Assembly (NCBI GenBank): GCA_025200525.1
Contig: CM045767.1
Span: forward strand, 9,841,273 to 9,905,272
Direction of reading: 5' to 3'
From: Camellia lanceoleosa
Taxonomy: Eukaryota; Streptophyta; Magnoliopsida; Ericales; Theaceae
Length of the DNA stretch: 64,000 nucleotides
Shown here: piece by piece, positions 48,061 to 58,443 of the stretch
How positions within the stretch are numbered: position 1 is the first letter of the stretch
Layout: each line of letters opens with the position of its first letter
Program-made: the position numbers and the translations under genes
Notes under the pieces: model-generated
Databases searched by the model: none
What the model was told of the DNA's origin: nothing
The model's input: the letters and a program-made list of their open reading frames with translations, nothing else

Positions 48061-49350
48061 AATCCTCGTCCAGGAAGGGGATGAGGAACACTTCTTTTTT
48101 CTCGACTCAGGCTTAGCCGAAGAAGAGGAAAAAGAATTGGAAGCTTTCTTGAGAGCAAATATTGAGGTGTTTGCTTGAACGCCTTACGAAATGTCTGGCA
48201 TTGACCCTAAGGTCACTTGCCATAAACTGAACGTTGATAGGTCGGCCAAACCTGTAATCCAACGAGCAAGAAGACTGACGTTGATACACGTCGAAGTAGT
48301 GGAAGAGGAAGTGAACAGACTTCTAGAGGCCAGGGCCATTCGAGAGGTAAATTACCCGATATGGCTATCAAACACAGTGGTGGTGAAGAAAAAGAATGGT
48401 AAATGAAAGGTCTACGTAGACTTTACTAGCCTGAATAAGGCCTGTCCCAAAGACAGTTTTCCTCTACCCAAGATTGACCAACTAGTAGACACCACTTCGG
48501 GACATGGAAGGATGAGCTTCCTGGATGCCTACAAGGGATACCATCAAATAGCCATGCATCCCCCAGATGAGGAGAAGACTGCATTTATCAACCCAAAAGG
48601 GCTGTATTGCTACAGAGTGATGCCTTTTGGGTTAAAAAACGCAGGAGCAACTTACCAAAGATTGGTAACCAAGATGTTCAAACACCTGATTGGCCGAATG
48701 GTGGAAGTTTATATCAACGACATGGTTGTGAAGACCAAGGAACCTGAAAGTCATCTAACCGACCTCAAAGTAGTATTTGAAATCCTTAAAACATATCGGC
48801 TCCGACTCAATGCATCGAAGTGTGCATTTGGAGTTGGATCTGGTAAGTTCTTGGGATACTTGGTGACCAGAAGGGGCATTGAGGCCAGCCCAGATCAAAT
48901 CAAGGCCATTTTAGAGTTGAAGAGCCTAACATCGGCAAAACAGGTGCAGATGCTAACTGGAAAGGCTGCAACCATGAATAGATTCATAAGCAGAAGCTCA
49001 GACAAATGCAAACCTTTCTTTAACTTAGTAAAGAAAGCCACAGAGTTCTAATGGACCAAGGAGTGCGAAGCCGCCTTGGCCGACTTGAAGAAGTATTTAA
49101 CCATGGCTCCAGTTCTCTCAAATCCAGACACGGAGAGGAGTTGTTTTGTACTTAGCGTTTGAGCAAGCGATGCGCAGGTGGTAATCCAAGAAGAAAAAAG
49201 GAGCAAAGTCATTTACTATGTAAGCAAAATCTTGGCCGATGTAAAAACGAGGTATCTACCCTTAGCGAAATTGGCACTGGCTTTAGTAATGGCTTCAAAG
49301 AAGCTGAATCATTACTTCTAAGCCCATAAAATTGTGGTGCTAACTAAACA
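48060..49350 (+). pseudogene. Tat reverse transcriptase and first RNase H (broken)
   Basis: The RT linker FLRANIEVFA and MSGIDPKVTCHKLNVD precede the fingers (48191-48406). After a stop at a Trp position come YVDFTSLNKACPKDSFPLP, MSFLDAYKGYHQIAM, GLYCYRVMPFGLKNAGATYQR and the catalytic loop VEVYINDMVVKT (about 48710), where the usual YVDD is YIND. The connection (LGYLVTRRGIEASPDQIKAI) and a decayed RNase H (49060-49350) follow, with stops at 49049, 49162, 49319 and 49405. Confidence 0.88.
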
Positions 49351-49599
49351 CCCCTTGAAATCCTTGCTGCAACAAAGAGACCTGACAGGAAGAATAGCCA
49401 GATAGGCAGTCATCATGGGCCAGTATGACCTCAGTACGCAATGCAAAGTTAATCAAAGGCCAAGTTTTAGTCGACTTCGTGGCAGAGTTCACACCAGAAT
49501 CCATCAAACATCGGGCTCGTTGAGCCAAGGTGAATGATGTCCAAACAAGCAAGAAGGAGGCCAGCCAAAGGCGAAAGAACAAAGGAAAGAGAAAAAACC

Positions 49600-50060
49600 C
49601 AGACCCTGCAGCATTTACATCGGTGACTCCTTTCGACTGTTTGTTGATGAGAGTTCAAACCGAAGGGAGTGCGGCCAAGAGTAGTACTGGTATCTCCAGA
49701 TGGGCAGATACTAGAACAATCGATTCGTTTGGGGTTCAAGGCCTCAAACAACGAAGCAGAGTATGAAGCACTCATTGCAGGACTAAAACTGGCAGCAGCA
49801 GTACAAGCAGATGAGGTAATAGTCTTTTGTGACTCACAACTTATAGTTAACCAGACAACAGGCGAGTTTGCGGCCCGAGATGAAAGGATGTCGGCCTACG
49901 CAAAGGAGGTCATCAGGTTGGCAGCCTTGTTTCAGAACTGCCGACTACTTCAGGTCAGCCGAGATGATAACAGTCACGCCGATGCATTGGCCAACCTAGC
50001 TAGTGCAGTACAACCTGGAAAAGCAAGGACAATAATGGTTGACTATTTGTCGGGCCCGAG
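49600..50060 (+). pseudogene. Second (archaeal-type) RNase H of the Tat element
   Basis: The segment 49669-50030 encodes SNNEAEYEALIAGLKLA, VIVFCDSQLIVNQTTGEFAARDERM and DDNSHADALANLAS, carrying the Glu, Asp and Asp/His positions of the RNase H fold. A second RNase H downstream of the degenerate one is a known trait of Tat elements. The frame breaks near 49668, upstream of the first conserved Asp. Confidence 0.82.
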
Positions 50061-51356
50061 CATCGAACCATTGACCACGGAGCGTGAAGCAATGTGTGTG
50101 GACATGGGGACCAAGCTGGATGGATGCAATAGCAGCATTCCTAAAAGAAGGAAAATTGCCAGGTGATCACAAAGAGGCACACAAGATTAGATTGAAGTCA
50201 GCAAGATTCAGTCTGACAGTAGAGGGACATCTCTACAAAAAATCCTTTACTGGACCCCTTTTGAGGTGTGTACTTCCTTTACAAGTTGAAAATTTTTTAT
50301 ATGAAATTCATGAAGAAATTTATGAAAACCACGTTGGGGGTAGATCACTTGCCCATAGGGCCATTACCCAAGGGTATTGGTAGCCCTACATGCAAAAAGA
50401 TGCAGAGGCCTATGTGAAGAAGTGTGAAAAATGCCAAAGGTTTGCACCCTTGATACACCAACCAGCAGCTGACCTGAACCCAATATCCAGTCCTTGGCCG
50501 TTTGCCCAGTAGGACATGGATCTTGTTGGATAACTCCCCCAAGCAACTGGACAAAGAAAGTATCTACTGGTGGCAACAGATTACTTCACCAAGTGGATAG
50601 AAGCTGAACCCCTTGCCAACATTCGAGATATGGATGTGAAGAGCTTTATATGGAAGAACATCATCACCCGTTTTGGGATTCCACGAGCAATAGTTGCAGA
50701 CAATGGAACACAATTTGACAGTAAGCTAATCAAGAGCTTCTGTGCAAAGTTCAAAATCAAGAATTACTTTTCCACCCCAAGTTTTCCTCAGAGCAATGGA
50801 CAAGCAGAAGCATCTAACAAAGTCATCTTGGATGGGATTAAGAAGAGGTTGCAAGCAGGACGTACTCTGAGCATATCGGACTACGCCGAGAAGATCAACG
50901 GGGGAATCCCCATTTGCCATGGCTTATGGCACAGAAGCAGTCATTCCTCTGGAAATCGGCATCTCAGGGATCAGAACCCAGGGAGTAGAGAATGGGACCA
51001 ATGACGTATTATTAGCCCGAGATCTGGATCTACTAAAAGAAAGAAGGGAGAGAGCTGTAATACAGCTCGCAGCATACCAGCAGCAGTTTACCAGAGCTTA
51101 TAATAAGAAGGTCAACCCAAGGGAGTTTCAAATCGGTGACCTTGTCTTGGGAAAAGTCGTCGGCAACAAAAAAGATCCCAGAGAGGGGAAGCTTGGCCCA
51201 AATTGGGAGGAACCCTACAAAATCATTTCGGTACTGGGCAATGGGGCATATCGGCTTGAAGATAATGAGGGCAAAGAGTTGCCAAGGCCTTGGAACACTT
51301 GTAATTTGAAATTTTTCTATCATTATAATTTTTTGTTCTTTTGTCATTTGCTGAAG
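50060..51356 (+). pseudogene. Tat integrase (broken)
   Basis: The HHCC zinc site is visible: HEEIYENHVGG and CEKCQRF (50300-50440). The DDE core is at 50570-50830: LVATDYFTKWIEAEPL, IVADNGTQFDS and SNGQAEASNK. The C-terminal part in another frame (50919-51356) has MAYGTEAVIPLE, REFQIGDLVLGKV, NWEEPYKI and GAYRLED. Stops at 50382, 50510 and 50531 sit at or near Trp positions and a frameshift falls near 50910. Confidence 0.88.
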
Positions 51357-51499
51357 TAAATAAATAAAGTTTTAGCTTGATTTATTTGTTTATACACTTG
51401 TGGCTGATAAAAATACATAACGTTGTTTTTGGAATACATGTATAATGAAAACCCAAGTGGAACTTAGGTTCACATTAGGGGGGCAAAGAGAAGAAAAAT

Positions 51500-51925
51500 G
51501 GTTTTAACACTTATTGAAACTTGAGAAAAGTTTACAAGTTAAAATTAAACTGGGATTAGGTTTAACACTTGTTGAAACTTGAGAAAAGTTTACAGGTTGA
51601 AGTTAAATTGAGATTATGTTTAACACTTGTTGAAACTTGAGAAAAGTTTACAAGTTGTAGTTAAACCGAGATCATATTTAACACTTGTTGAAACTTGAGA
51701 AAAGTTTATAGAGTTGAAGTTAAACCGAGATCATGTTTAACACTTGTTGAAACTTGAGAAAAGTTTACAAATTGAAGTTAAATCGAGATCATGTTTAACA
51801 CTTATTTAAACTTGAGAAAATTTTACAAATTGAAGTTAAACTGAGATTATGTTTAACACTTGTTGAAACTTGAGAAAAGTTTACAAGTTGAAGTTAAACT
51901 GAGATTATGTTTAACACTGAGATTA
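51500..51925. repeat. ~59-bp tandem repeat, about 7 copies
   Basis: A unit of the form TTTAACACTTGTTGAAACTT... (about 59 bases) repeats from about 51503 to 51925, copies differing at a few sites (for example 51561, 51618 and 51678 starts). It lies between the end of integrase and the 3' end of the antisense gene. Tandem repeats in this position are known from Tat/Ogre-type elements. Confidence 0.88.
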
Positions 51926-52153
51926 AACTAAAGCGTGTCACCCTGAGAAGGTTACACAAGACTGAAGTATATATTAAAGATATGTAAAATATTCTAAGTA
52001 TGGAATCAAACAAGAGCAGTAAAGAGAAGACAAAGATACAAGCAGGAAAGTTGTATTAACGTTCAAAAGAAGGCATATCGACCAAAGCTTACAAATTGTT
52101 CCAAAAAGAAGAAAAACAAAAGTACAAAATACAAAGGAAAAAAGACATCAAAA

Positions 52154-54482
52154 TTAAAACTCCTCAGCAACAGCAGATGGCTGGGTTTGAAGTTCAGACG
52201 ACTGCTGGGAAGATATCTCGACAGCCTTCTCGACCGTAAGCTCAACATCGATTTCTTGAAGGGTTACATTAAGGCTCTTGTCAACGAGAGGCACGTTGGA
52301 TGATGCTTTCTCAGGAGTAGTATCTTTGGGAATCTCCTCACCCTCCTCATCTTGAGTCAAGTCCAGGACTTGCTCATTCTGAGTAGGGGACTTGGCCCCA
52401 GCAGCTTCCTTGGACTTCCTCACCAGAGCCTCCTCCTCAGACTCAAAATCATCATCGGATTGGCTTGGAGTTAGAGGGAATGGAAGAGGAAGAACGTCGG
52501 CATTCCTAAGGGGGGAGTCCTCGGGGACCTCAAGCTTTTTAAACAAATTCATCCAACCAAGGGTAAAACCCTTGTTGCATGCCTGCTTCACTTGCTTTTC
52601 ATAGTCAGCCGTGACATCGGCCACCCCCTCACTGTAGCCCTTCTTATCGGCTGCCTTGAGCTCGGCGTCCTTCGTGGCCAAGGCTTCTTGCAGTTCTTTT
52701 TGGGCTTGAGCCGTCTTTTCCTCGGCCTCTCTCTTTTCGGTCTCAAGATCCTTCTTGATGGCCTCGACGGATTTCGCCTTTTCTTCGGCGTCATTTTGAT
52801 CTTTGATAGCAGCCTCGGCTTGATCCTCCAAGGTCTTCATTTTTATTGCAAGTTTTTATTAGTCTTTGCGACTAGAATTTCGCTTCTTCTTGTCGGCCAG
52901 CTCCTTCCGTTTCTCAAAGGCTTGCACTGAGAAAGAATGAACATGTTGGATGGCCTAAAAGTGAACAGAAGTTATTAGAAAATATTATACGTATGAAATG
53001 AAGAGAAAGGAAGAAAAATTACCAAATAAAGAGACTTACCTGAACAGAGCGTTGGAGCATCAGAGCATCGTTATCATATTTGCTCATCTCGGCGTTTCGG
53101 TCGAGATCGCCGGGAAAGAGCAAAGCGGTATTAAGGGCGACGGCAACATTAATGTCGTCGGTACTATCGCTAGCCTTAACTGGCTTATCCTCCAGTGTGA
53201 TTTGGGGGGCCCAGGGGGAATCATGCTTTAGAGACCCCGAGGTGGTTATAGCGGATGACCTTAGCCTCTTTGATCGTTTAGACTCGGATGGTTGGGCCTC
53301 GGCAGGCCTCTTCTCGGCGGCAGAATGGGACTTATCGCCGACAGAATGGGACTTATTGCTCTTAGCCAATTTGGAGATTGGCAAGGTGTCCTCAGTGTCA
53401 ACCTGAGTCACTGTTGCCTTTGGCTGAGCTTTCTTGATCTTTTTTGTCTTCGGCTTTGGCTGGGTTGGTGCTAGTTGAGCATCAACTGAATTAGGAATAC
53501 TGACCAAAAGATCCTTAGCGACTGTTTTTTGGCGGCCCATTTCAGCAGCAAAAACTGTTCGGCGTCGTCTACGGCGCTGGGATATTGGGATCAAATATGG
53601 AGCCGAGGTAGACGGCTGCTCAGCTGGATCAGAAGTCGATCCTTGATCTGGCCAAGATGAGGAGGCAGTTTGAGGAGTTGTGGCAAAAGGAGGTGACTGG
53701 CTTTTCTCTTTCTTCTTTGGGACGTCAGGCAGCACCGATTTGTAGGTTGGGATGAAATTGAGTACCAGAGGGGCTCTCCATTTGTGGACTGGCAGATCCA
53801 AAAGTTTCCTCAAGTCTTTGCTGGGAAAGAAAGACTGACAGAAGTCCTTTGGTGGCTGAGGAAGAGCTGCAAGAGAAAACGGACATTAGAAACAAATAAA
53901 GTATTAAAGACTTTAAAAACAAATTAGTATGAACACAGGGCTCTTACCATTTCCCTCTACAAAAACTGATCAAGGAAGAGGGTAGAGATGGAGGTCCTCG
54001 TCTGGAACGAACTCCCAGTTCCCCGAGGTAATGAAATAGTCATCCCCAGCTCCCTTGTTGGAGTCAGGGAGGTCGGCGACAATTTTGTACTTTGTGGACC
54101 TCGGCTTGAGGTAGTAAACGTAGCCTATATCTTTCTTGAGGCCACACATGGTGTAGCAGTATTGGATATCGGATAAGGTAACCCTAGCGTTTTCTTGTTT
54201 GGCTAAGGTTATTATGCCATTGATGACTCGGTAGGAGTTGATGGCAAGCTGCATCGGGTTCAGCTTATAATAATGAAGTATCTCACGGAAAAGGATATTT
54301 AGTGGGAATCGAAGTCTGCACTCGATAAAAGCTACCACAAGGAAGGGCATAGAATCAGTTGTAGGCATGATGGAGTCATCCTCCCCAGCCAACCTCAGAT
54401 GGACGTCGACCGAGATGTCAAACTCACGCCTAAAATGATCTAACTTGGTCGGGGTGTCTACCCTATACTTCCACATACCCAT
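52154..54482 (-). pseudogene. Antisense spliced gene (aORF) of the Tat element
   Basis: Three exons fit on the minus strand with GT-AG sites: 54482-53948, 53866-53040 and 52954-52154, phase-compatible and totalling about 720 codons. Exon 1 encodes a conserved globular part with VVAFIECRLRFPLNILFREI, LNPMQLAINSYRVINGIITL and a basic/aromatic tail; it resembles the plant 'putative gypsy-type transposon' domain found in antisense ORFs of Tat elements. Exon 2 is Ser/Pro/Lys-rich with patches such as PISQRRRRRR, a possible nuclear signal. Exon 3 is a long Glu/Lys/Ala coiled coil (about 52840-52550) and an acidic tail ending SAVAEEF. Three in-frame stops occur (TGA at 53972-53970, paired TAA near 52860), so this copy is broken. 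Molecular role unknown; antisense ORFs in this position are documented in Tat/Retand elements. Confidence 0.78.
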
Positions 54483-55461
54483 AACATCGGCTTCACTTAG
54501 AGGATTTGGATTTCAAAAGGAAGGAGTTTTTGAAGGGTTTTAGGGACCTCGGAAAAAGCCTAAAAGTTAGTTGGGATGAGAATTTGTGGGAACCGTTTTA
54601 GTTCTTTTTAGAATCTATGGGTTCTACAAACAAACCCCAAATCTAGATCTATGGAAACAAAGAGTGGAGGCAAGAATTTGGCAAAAACATAGAAAACAGA
54701 AACAGGTAATGTAATTCAGAGTCAAGAACAGTGAAGGATCATCAAGAAACACATGACAAGTGTAATAGGCTAAGAGTAGTGGCAACAATCAACACATGTG
54801 TGAACGGTGTGAATTCGAGACATAAATTGGGCAGAAACAAAAGCGTAAGATAAACATGCTCGAATACATGATTCGTAAATCAAATACTTGAGCAAGAACA
54901 ACAAGAGCAACAGATAAATGAAGCGAAACTTCTTGAAAAACAACAAGAAATTGAAAACAAAAGGAACAGTGGCTTACCAAAATATATCAGGCCAGTGTAG
55001 GGGTCGCCGAAGTCAGACGACGGTTGCAAAAGTGGTAGAACGGCGAAAACTTCACCGGAGGAGAAGAATGAAAATAGTTACAGAGCTTGTAAGTTTGGAA
55101 CAATAGCATATTCAGAAGCTAGAGAGAGTTGAGAGCTTAGGGATACAAAAGTGAGAAGACGGAGAGAGAGGAATTAATTTTTGTTAAAACACAAAAACGG
55201 CGGCAAAGAGGTCATTAATGTGCCTAGAAGAACATATGTGTCAGACGGCACACACGAGAAAGATTCGATTTGCAGGCGCGTATCCGATACGATCCAGTAA
55301 GAGAAAAACGTGTGGATGAAACGGTTGAGTTGTTGTGCACGACAGCTCATACACATGAAAGAGCACTTGGAAATTCTTGTTCTGTAAAAGGCATGTCGAC
55401 CTGAATGACGATCTTGGCTGAGAAATTTTAAGCTAACATGCTGGAAGAAAGTACTGATATA

Positions 55462-55497
55462 GGTTCCATCACCTCAGAATGCTGAGGTAATAGAACC
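55462..55497. repeat. Hairpin just before the 3' LTR
   Basis: GGTTCCATCACCTCAG and CTGAGGTAATAGAACC pair with three mismatches around a 4-base loop. A purine run (AGAGGGCAG) that may be the polypurine tract follows. Confidence 0.6.
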
Positions 55498-55508
55498 TAG
55501 AGGGCAGT

Positions 55509-56050
55509 TGTGGGGATATATTTTCTGAGTACCAACACGTAACCGAGGTGATGCCGACGTGTCAGCCGAGGTGCCATGTGTCCTGGTCATAAGGCCGAGG
55601 TTATCTCGGCTAGGCCGAGGTTATCTCCGAAGATATCGGAGTCCGGGATAAGTGGATAAGGCATAAGAGTCCTGGAATGAAGAAGGACTTCAGCATGAAT
55701 AAGGATAATACTCTTAAGGAGTTTATCTCTATCTATTGAAGAGTCCAGATTAAGCACTGAGCTAAAGTCCATTGAAGTTAGGCTTCTATAGGGACTAGAA
55801 TTGAGTTAGCTATAAAAGAAAGGCACCCCCGATGGGTCTAAGGTACGCAATTTATATTCTGAACAGTGAGTTTAGCACTATTGATTATCTTTGAGAGATA
55901 TACTGACTTGATCGTCGAAGTGCCCCCCGGTGGATGAACCACCGCCAGAATCTTCTCTTTCTGTTACAGGTCAGACAGGTGCCATCTATTCTGCTAGTAC
56001 TCTCCAGCTGAATATTGAGTTGGTAGTGTGGTTAGAAAAACACCCACACA
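55509..56050 (+). repeat. 3' LTR of the Tat element
   Basis: Direct repeat of 46176-46700, followed by the target duplication TGTAC. Confidence 0.92.
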
Positions 56051-56055
56051 TGTAC

Positions 56056-57090
56056 ATAAAAGAATGCGATACAAAATACACAAATGTGAAATAAAAATTA
56101 TTCTCATCTATAGTTGTAAACATGTTTGTATTTATAATTGTAAATATTTTATCTCACATTCATTCCATATTTGATTTTCTTTATGCACCTAATTTTTTTG
56201 GATTAATTACAAATACACTCCTTAAGGTTTACTTAAAATACAAATTACCCCTATGGTTTGAAAAATTACAAATACCTTCCTGTCATAATTTTTTATTCAA
56301 CAAAATTAATTGAAAAAATGAAATTTCTAACTGTTCACCTATACAATAATAAAATTATCTAAATTATTAATTTAAATAAAATTTTAATATTATTAAAAAC
56401 TATTAATTAACTTGATAATTTATTAATAAAACGACTTATTTGTTATGAAATTAAAAACCTTAGGAGGCATAATGTAATTTTTAAAATCACAAGAGATAAT
56501 TTATAATTTACGTAAATCTCAGGGCATGTGTTTGTAATTTACCCAATTTTTTTTGTATAAAGTAATTCTAATTTTTTTATATTAATGACAAACTTTACTA
56601 TAAGGTCAACTAGTGAGTTATTATTCTAACATTTCCAAAATAAAAACAAGTGATTATCTCACTATTTCTACTCTAGATGGTCTAGATTCACTATGGACAT
56701 CTCTACCCCCTGATTCAAACTTACATTACATTTAACTTTGGATAAAAATCACTCAAAATTCTCGACTCCTCAACTCAAATTTGTATCAAATTGAGTCATC
56801 CATTTTTTTTCCCCCAAAAATTTAGAAAGACTCAAATTTTTCCTCAAAATTTTTAAAAAGATTTTGTAATATTCAAATTTAGAACTCTATCAATTAAAAG
56901 TTTGTCTATTGAAGTGGTCTCTAGGAAATCCTTGAAGACGAATAAGTAATATTGAGAATTCGTTGCTTAATTGGAAGAGGGATAAAAATACTTAGTGCTT
57001 AGCAACAGATACACTTTAGTGGTGATGAAGTGATAAGAAGTTTTGTTAGGGGATGAAATATGAGGTCCATATCTCACCAATAGCACTTTG
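56056..57090. other. Intergenic region upstream of psbY
   Basis: No gene. AT-rich, with a diverged repeat stretch at 56200-56540 (alternating AATTAC/GTAATT phrases). No long inverted repeat seen. Confidence 0.65.
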
Positions 57091-57257
57091 GATAAGAGAA
57101 GCAATCCACATATCACAATTCTATTGGATCGCATTTTTCCATCACAGCCAACCCTTGAAGCTATTCCCTCTCCTAAGCTTTTCTCTCATCTCACAAGCCT
57201 TCCAATCCCACCTACAGAATAAGCTAAAACTAAGCTCAACAAGAACACACGACACCA
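57077..57257 (+). promoter_or_regulatory. Probable psbY promoter and 5' leader
   Basis: CCAAT at 57077, GATAAGAG (I-box type light-response motif) at 57091 and an inverted CCAAT (ATTGG) at about 57123 precede a CT-rich leader from about 57160. No convincing TATA box is present, which is common in nuclear photosystem genes. The motifs are suggestive only. Confidence 0.35.
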
Positions 57258-57845
57258 ATGGCAGCAACTATAGCAACGATGGCCATGCTCAATGCCAAGT
57301 GCTTCACCACCCCTAAAACCCACAACCCATCTAAGCCAACAACAAAACTACCCACCACCACCACCACCTCCACCTCCCTCCTCTCCATTCAAAACCTCCC
57401 AAAAGGCCTCACCATCTCTAACCCATCACCCCTATCCAGCACTGCCCTCGCTGGAGCCATTTTCGCAACCCTAACCTCATGTGATCCAGCCATGGCAGCC
57501 CAACAAATTGCCGACATCGCTGAGGGCGATAACCGGGGCCTAGCACTCCTCCTGCCAATCATTCCAGCCATTGCTTGGGTTCTCTTCAACATCCTCCAAC
57601 CAGCTTTGAACCAGGTCAACAAAATGAGGAGCATTAGGGGGGTCATCATTGGGCTTGGTGGGATAGGTGGCTTGGCTGCTGCCTCAGGGTTCATGTCAAC
57701 CCCTCATGCGATGGCAGCAGCACAGGCTTCAAGTGACAATAGGGGGCAGCTTCTGTTGTTTGTCATTTCTCCTGCTATTCTTTGGGTTCTTTATAATATT
57801 TTACAGCCAGCTTTGAACCAGCTCAATAAGATGAGGTCTGAGTGA
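57258..57845 (+). CDS. PSBY: Photosystem II core complex protein PsbY precursor, chloroplast
   Basis: An intronless 195-residue polyprotein precursor. It yields two small single-span thylakoid proteins that associate with photosystem II near cytochrome b559. Residues 1-60 are a Ser/Thr-rich chloroplast transit peptide. A hydrophobic thylakoid signal ends PAMA (77-80), followed by the first mature unit with DNRGLALLLPIIPAIAWVLF and NILQPALNQ. A second signal (GVIIGLGGIGGLAAASG, ending HAMA at 150-153) precedes the second unit, with DNRGQLLLFVISPAILWVLY and ILQPALNQLNKMR. The duplicated unit with W-V-L-(F/Y)-N-I-L-Q-P-A-L-N-Q is diagnostic of PsbY, and length agrees with known plant precursors. 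The start is the first ATG after a CT-rich leader, in AACACACGACACCAATGG context. No frame defects. Confidence 0.97.
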   Translation: MAATIATMAMLNAKCFTTPKTHNPSKPTTKLPTTTTTSTSLLSIQNLPKGLTISNPSPLSSTALAGAIFATLTSCDPAMAAQQIADIAEGDNRGLALLLPIIPAIAWVLFNILQPALNQVNKMRSIRGVIIGLGGIGGLAAASGFMSTPHAMAAAQASSDNRGQLLLFVISPAILWVLYNILQPALNQLNKMRSE

Positions 57846-58117
57846 AATGGGTTTTGGATATATGTGGGGGATTGAGGTGAAGAACTAGTTGTAATTGAAC
57901 CTTTTGTCAATGAAACTTTTGTGTTAAATATGTTTTTTTGGGGGGTTTGTTAATGGATTTTCTAATATGATCATGCCATGGTTGTCTCTACTTGTATTTG
58001 AGATTTCTGTATAATTATTGCGTGTATAGCATAGCCCAAGCTGAACTCCAACTACATGTATGTGGTTTGTTGCTTAATTGTATCCTTGTGTGGTTATTGA
58101 GTAGTTTGGGAGCATTA
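57846..58117 (+). terminator. psbY 3' untranslated region
   Basis: AT-rich sequence with AATGAA at 57909 followed by TTAAATATGTTTTTTT, plausible plant polyadenylation signals. The exact cleavage site is not visible. Confidence 0.45.
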
Positions 58118-58443
58118 TCGTAGCATGTGCATATGATACTCTCAATTATGGAGGTCACACAAATGAGATGGATGAGATTAATCTTATTTCCTATTCCATC
58201 GATTAAGATTATTTAGATCAACTCTATTCATTTTGTGACTATTGTTCTTATCAATCCAAAAGTACTATGCTATTGTGCTAAGTTCATCCAAAAATGGTGC
58301 TCTCAGATTAGTAAGAGTAATCATCACAAAATGAATAGAGCTAATTTAATCACCATGCTCAGTAAGATAAAAATAAGATCAATCTAGTCCATTCCTTTTA
58401 TGCCACCTCTATAATTAGAAACATCATGTACACATGTCACGAT
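58118..58443. repeat. Foldback element downstream of psbY
   Basis: Left-arm phrases (CTCAATTATGGAGGTCAC, GATTAATCTTATTT, TCTATTCATTTTGTGA) recur inverted on the right (ACCTCTATAATTAGAAAC, AAATAAGATCAATCTAG, TCACAAAATGAATAGAG). The centre is near 58280. Arms of about 150 bases, no coding capacity: a MITE-like element a few hundred bases after psbY. Confidence 0.75.

Larger units (their letters stand above)
46176..56050 (+). mobile_element. Tat-lineage Ty3/gypsy retrotransposon, 9.9 kb, TSD TGTAC
   Basis: Direct LTRs (46176-46700 and 55509-56050) start TGTGGGGATATATT and end CACCCACACA. TGTAC flanks both ends exactly (46171-46175, 56051-56055). Inside are a Tat-type primer site, gag, RT, RNase H, a second RNase H, integrase, a 59-bp tandem repeat and a spliced antisense gene before the 3' LTR. 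Dual RNase H and an antisense extra ORF are typical of the Tat/Retand branch. The gag C-terminus and protease are missing, and many stops are present. Confidence 0.92.

Noticed and set aside
52392..53474. Plus-strand ORFs across the antisense gene
   Set aside because: Shadows of the minus-strand exons, which have the coherent protein features and splice sites.
57053..57316. 87-residue plus ORF overlapping the psbY start
   Set aside because: Different frame from psbY, crosses promoter and leader, no domain.
57389..57694. 101-residue minus ORF
   Set aside because: Antisense shadow of psbY caused by its codon composition.
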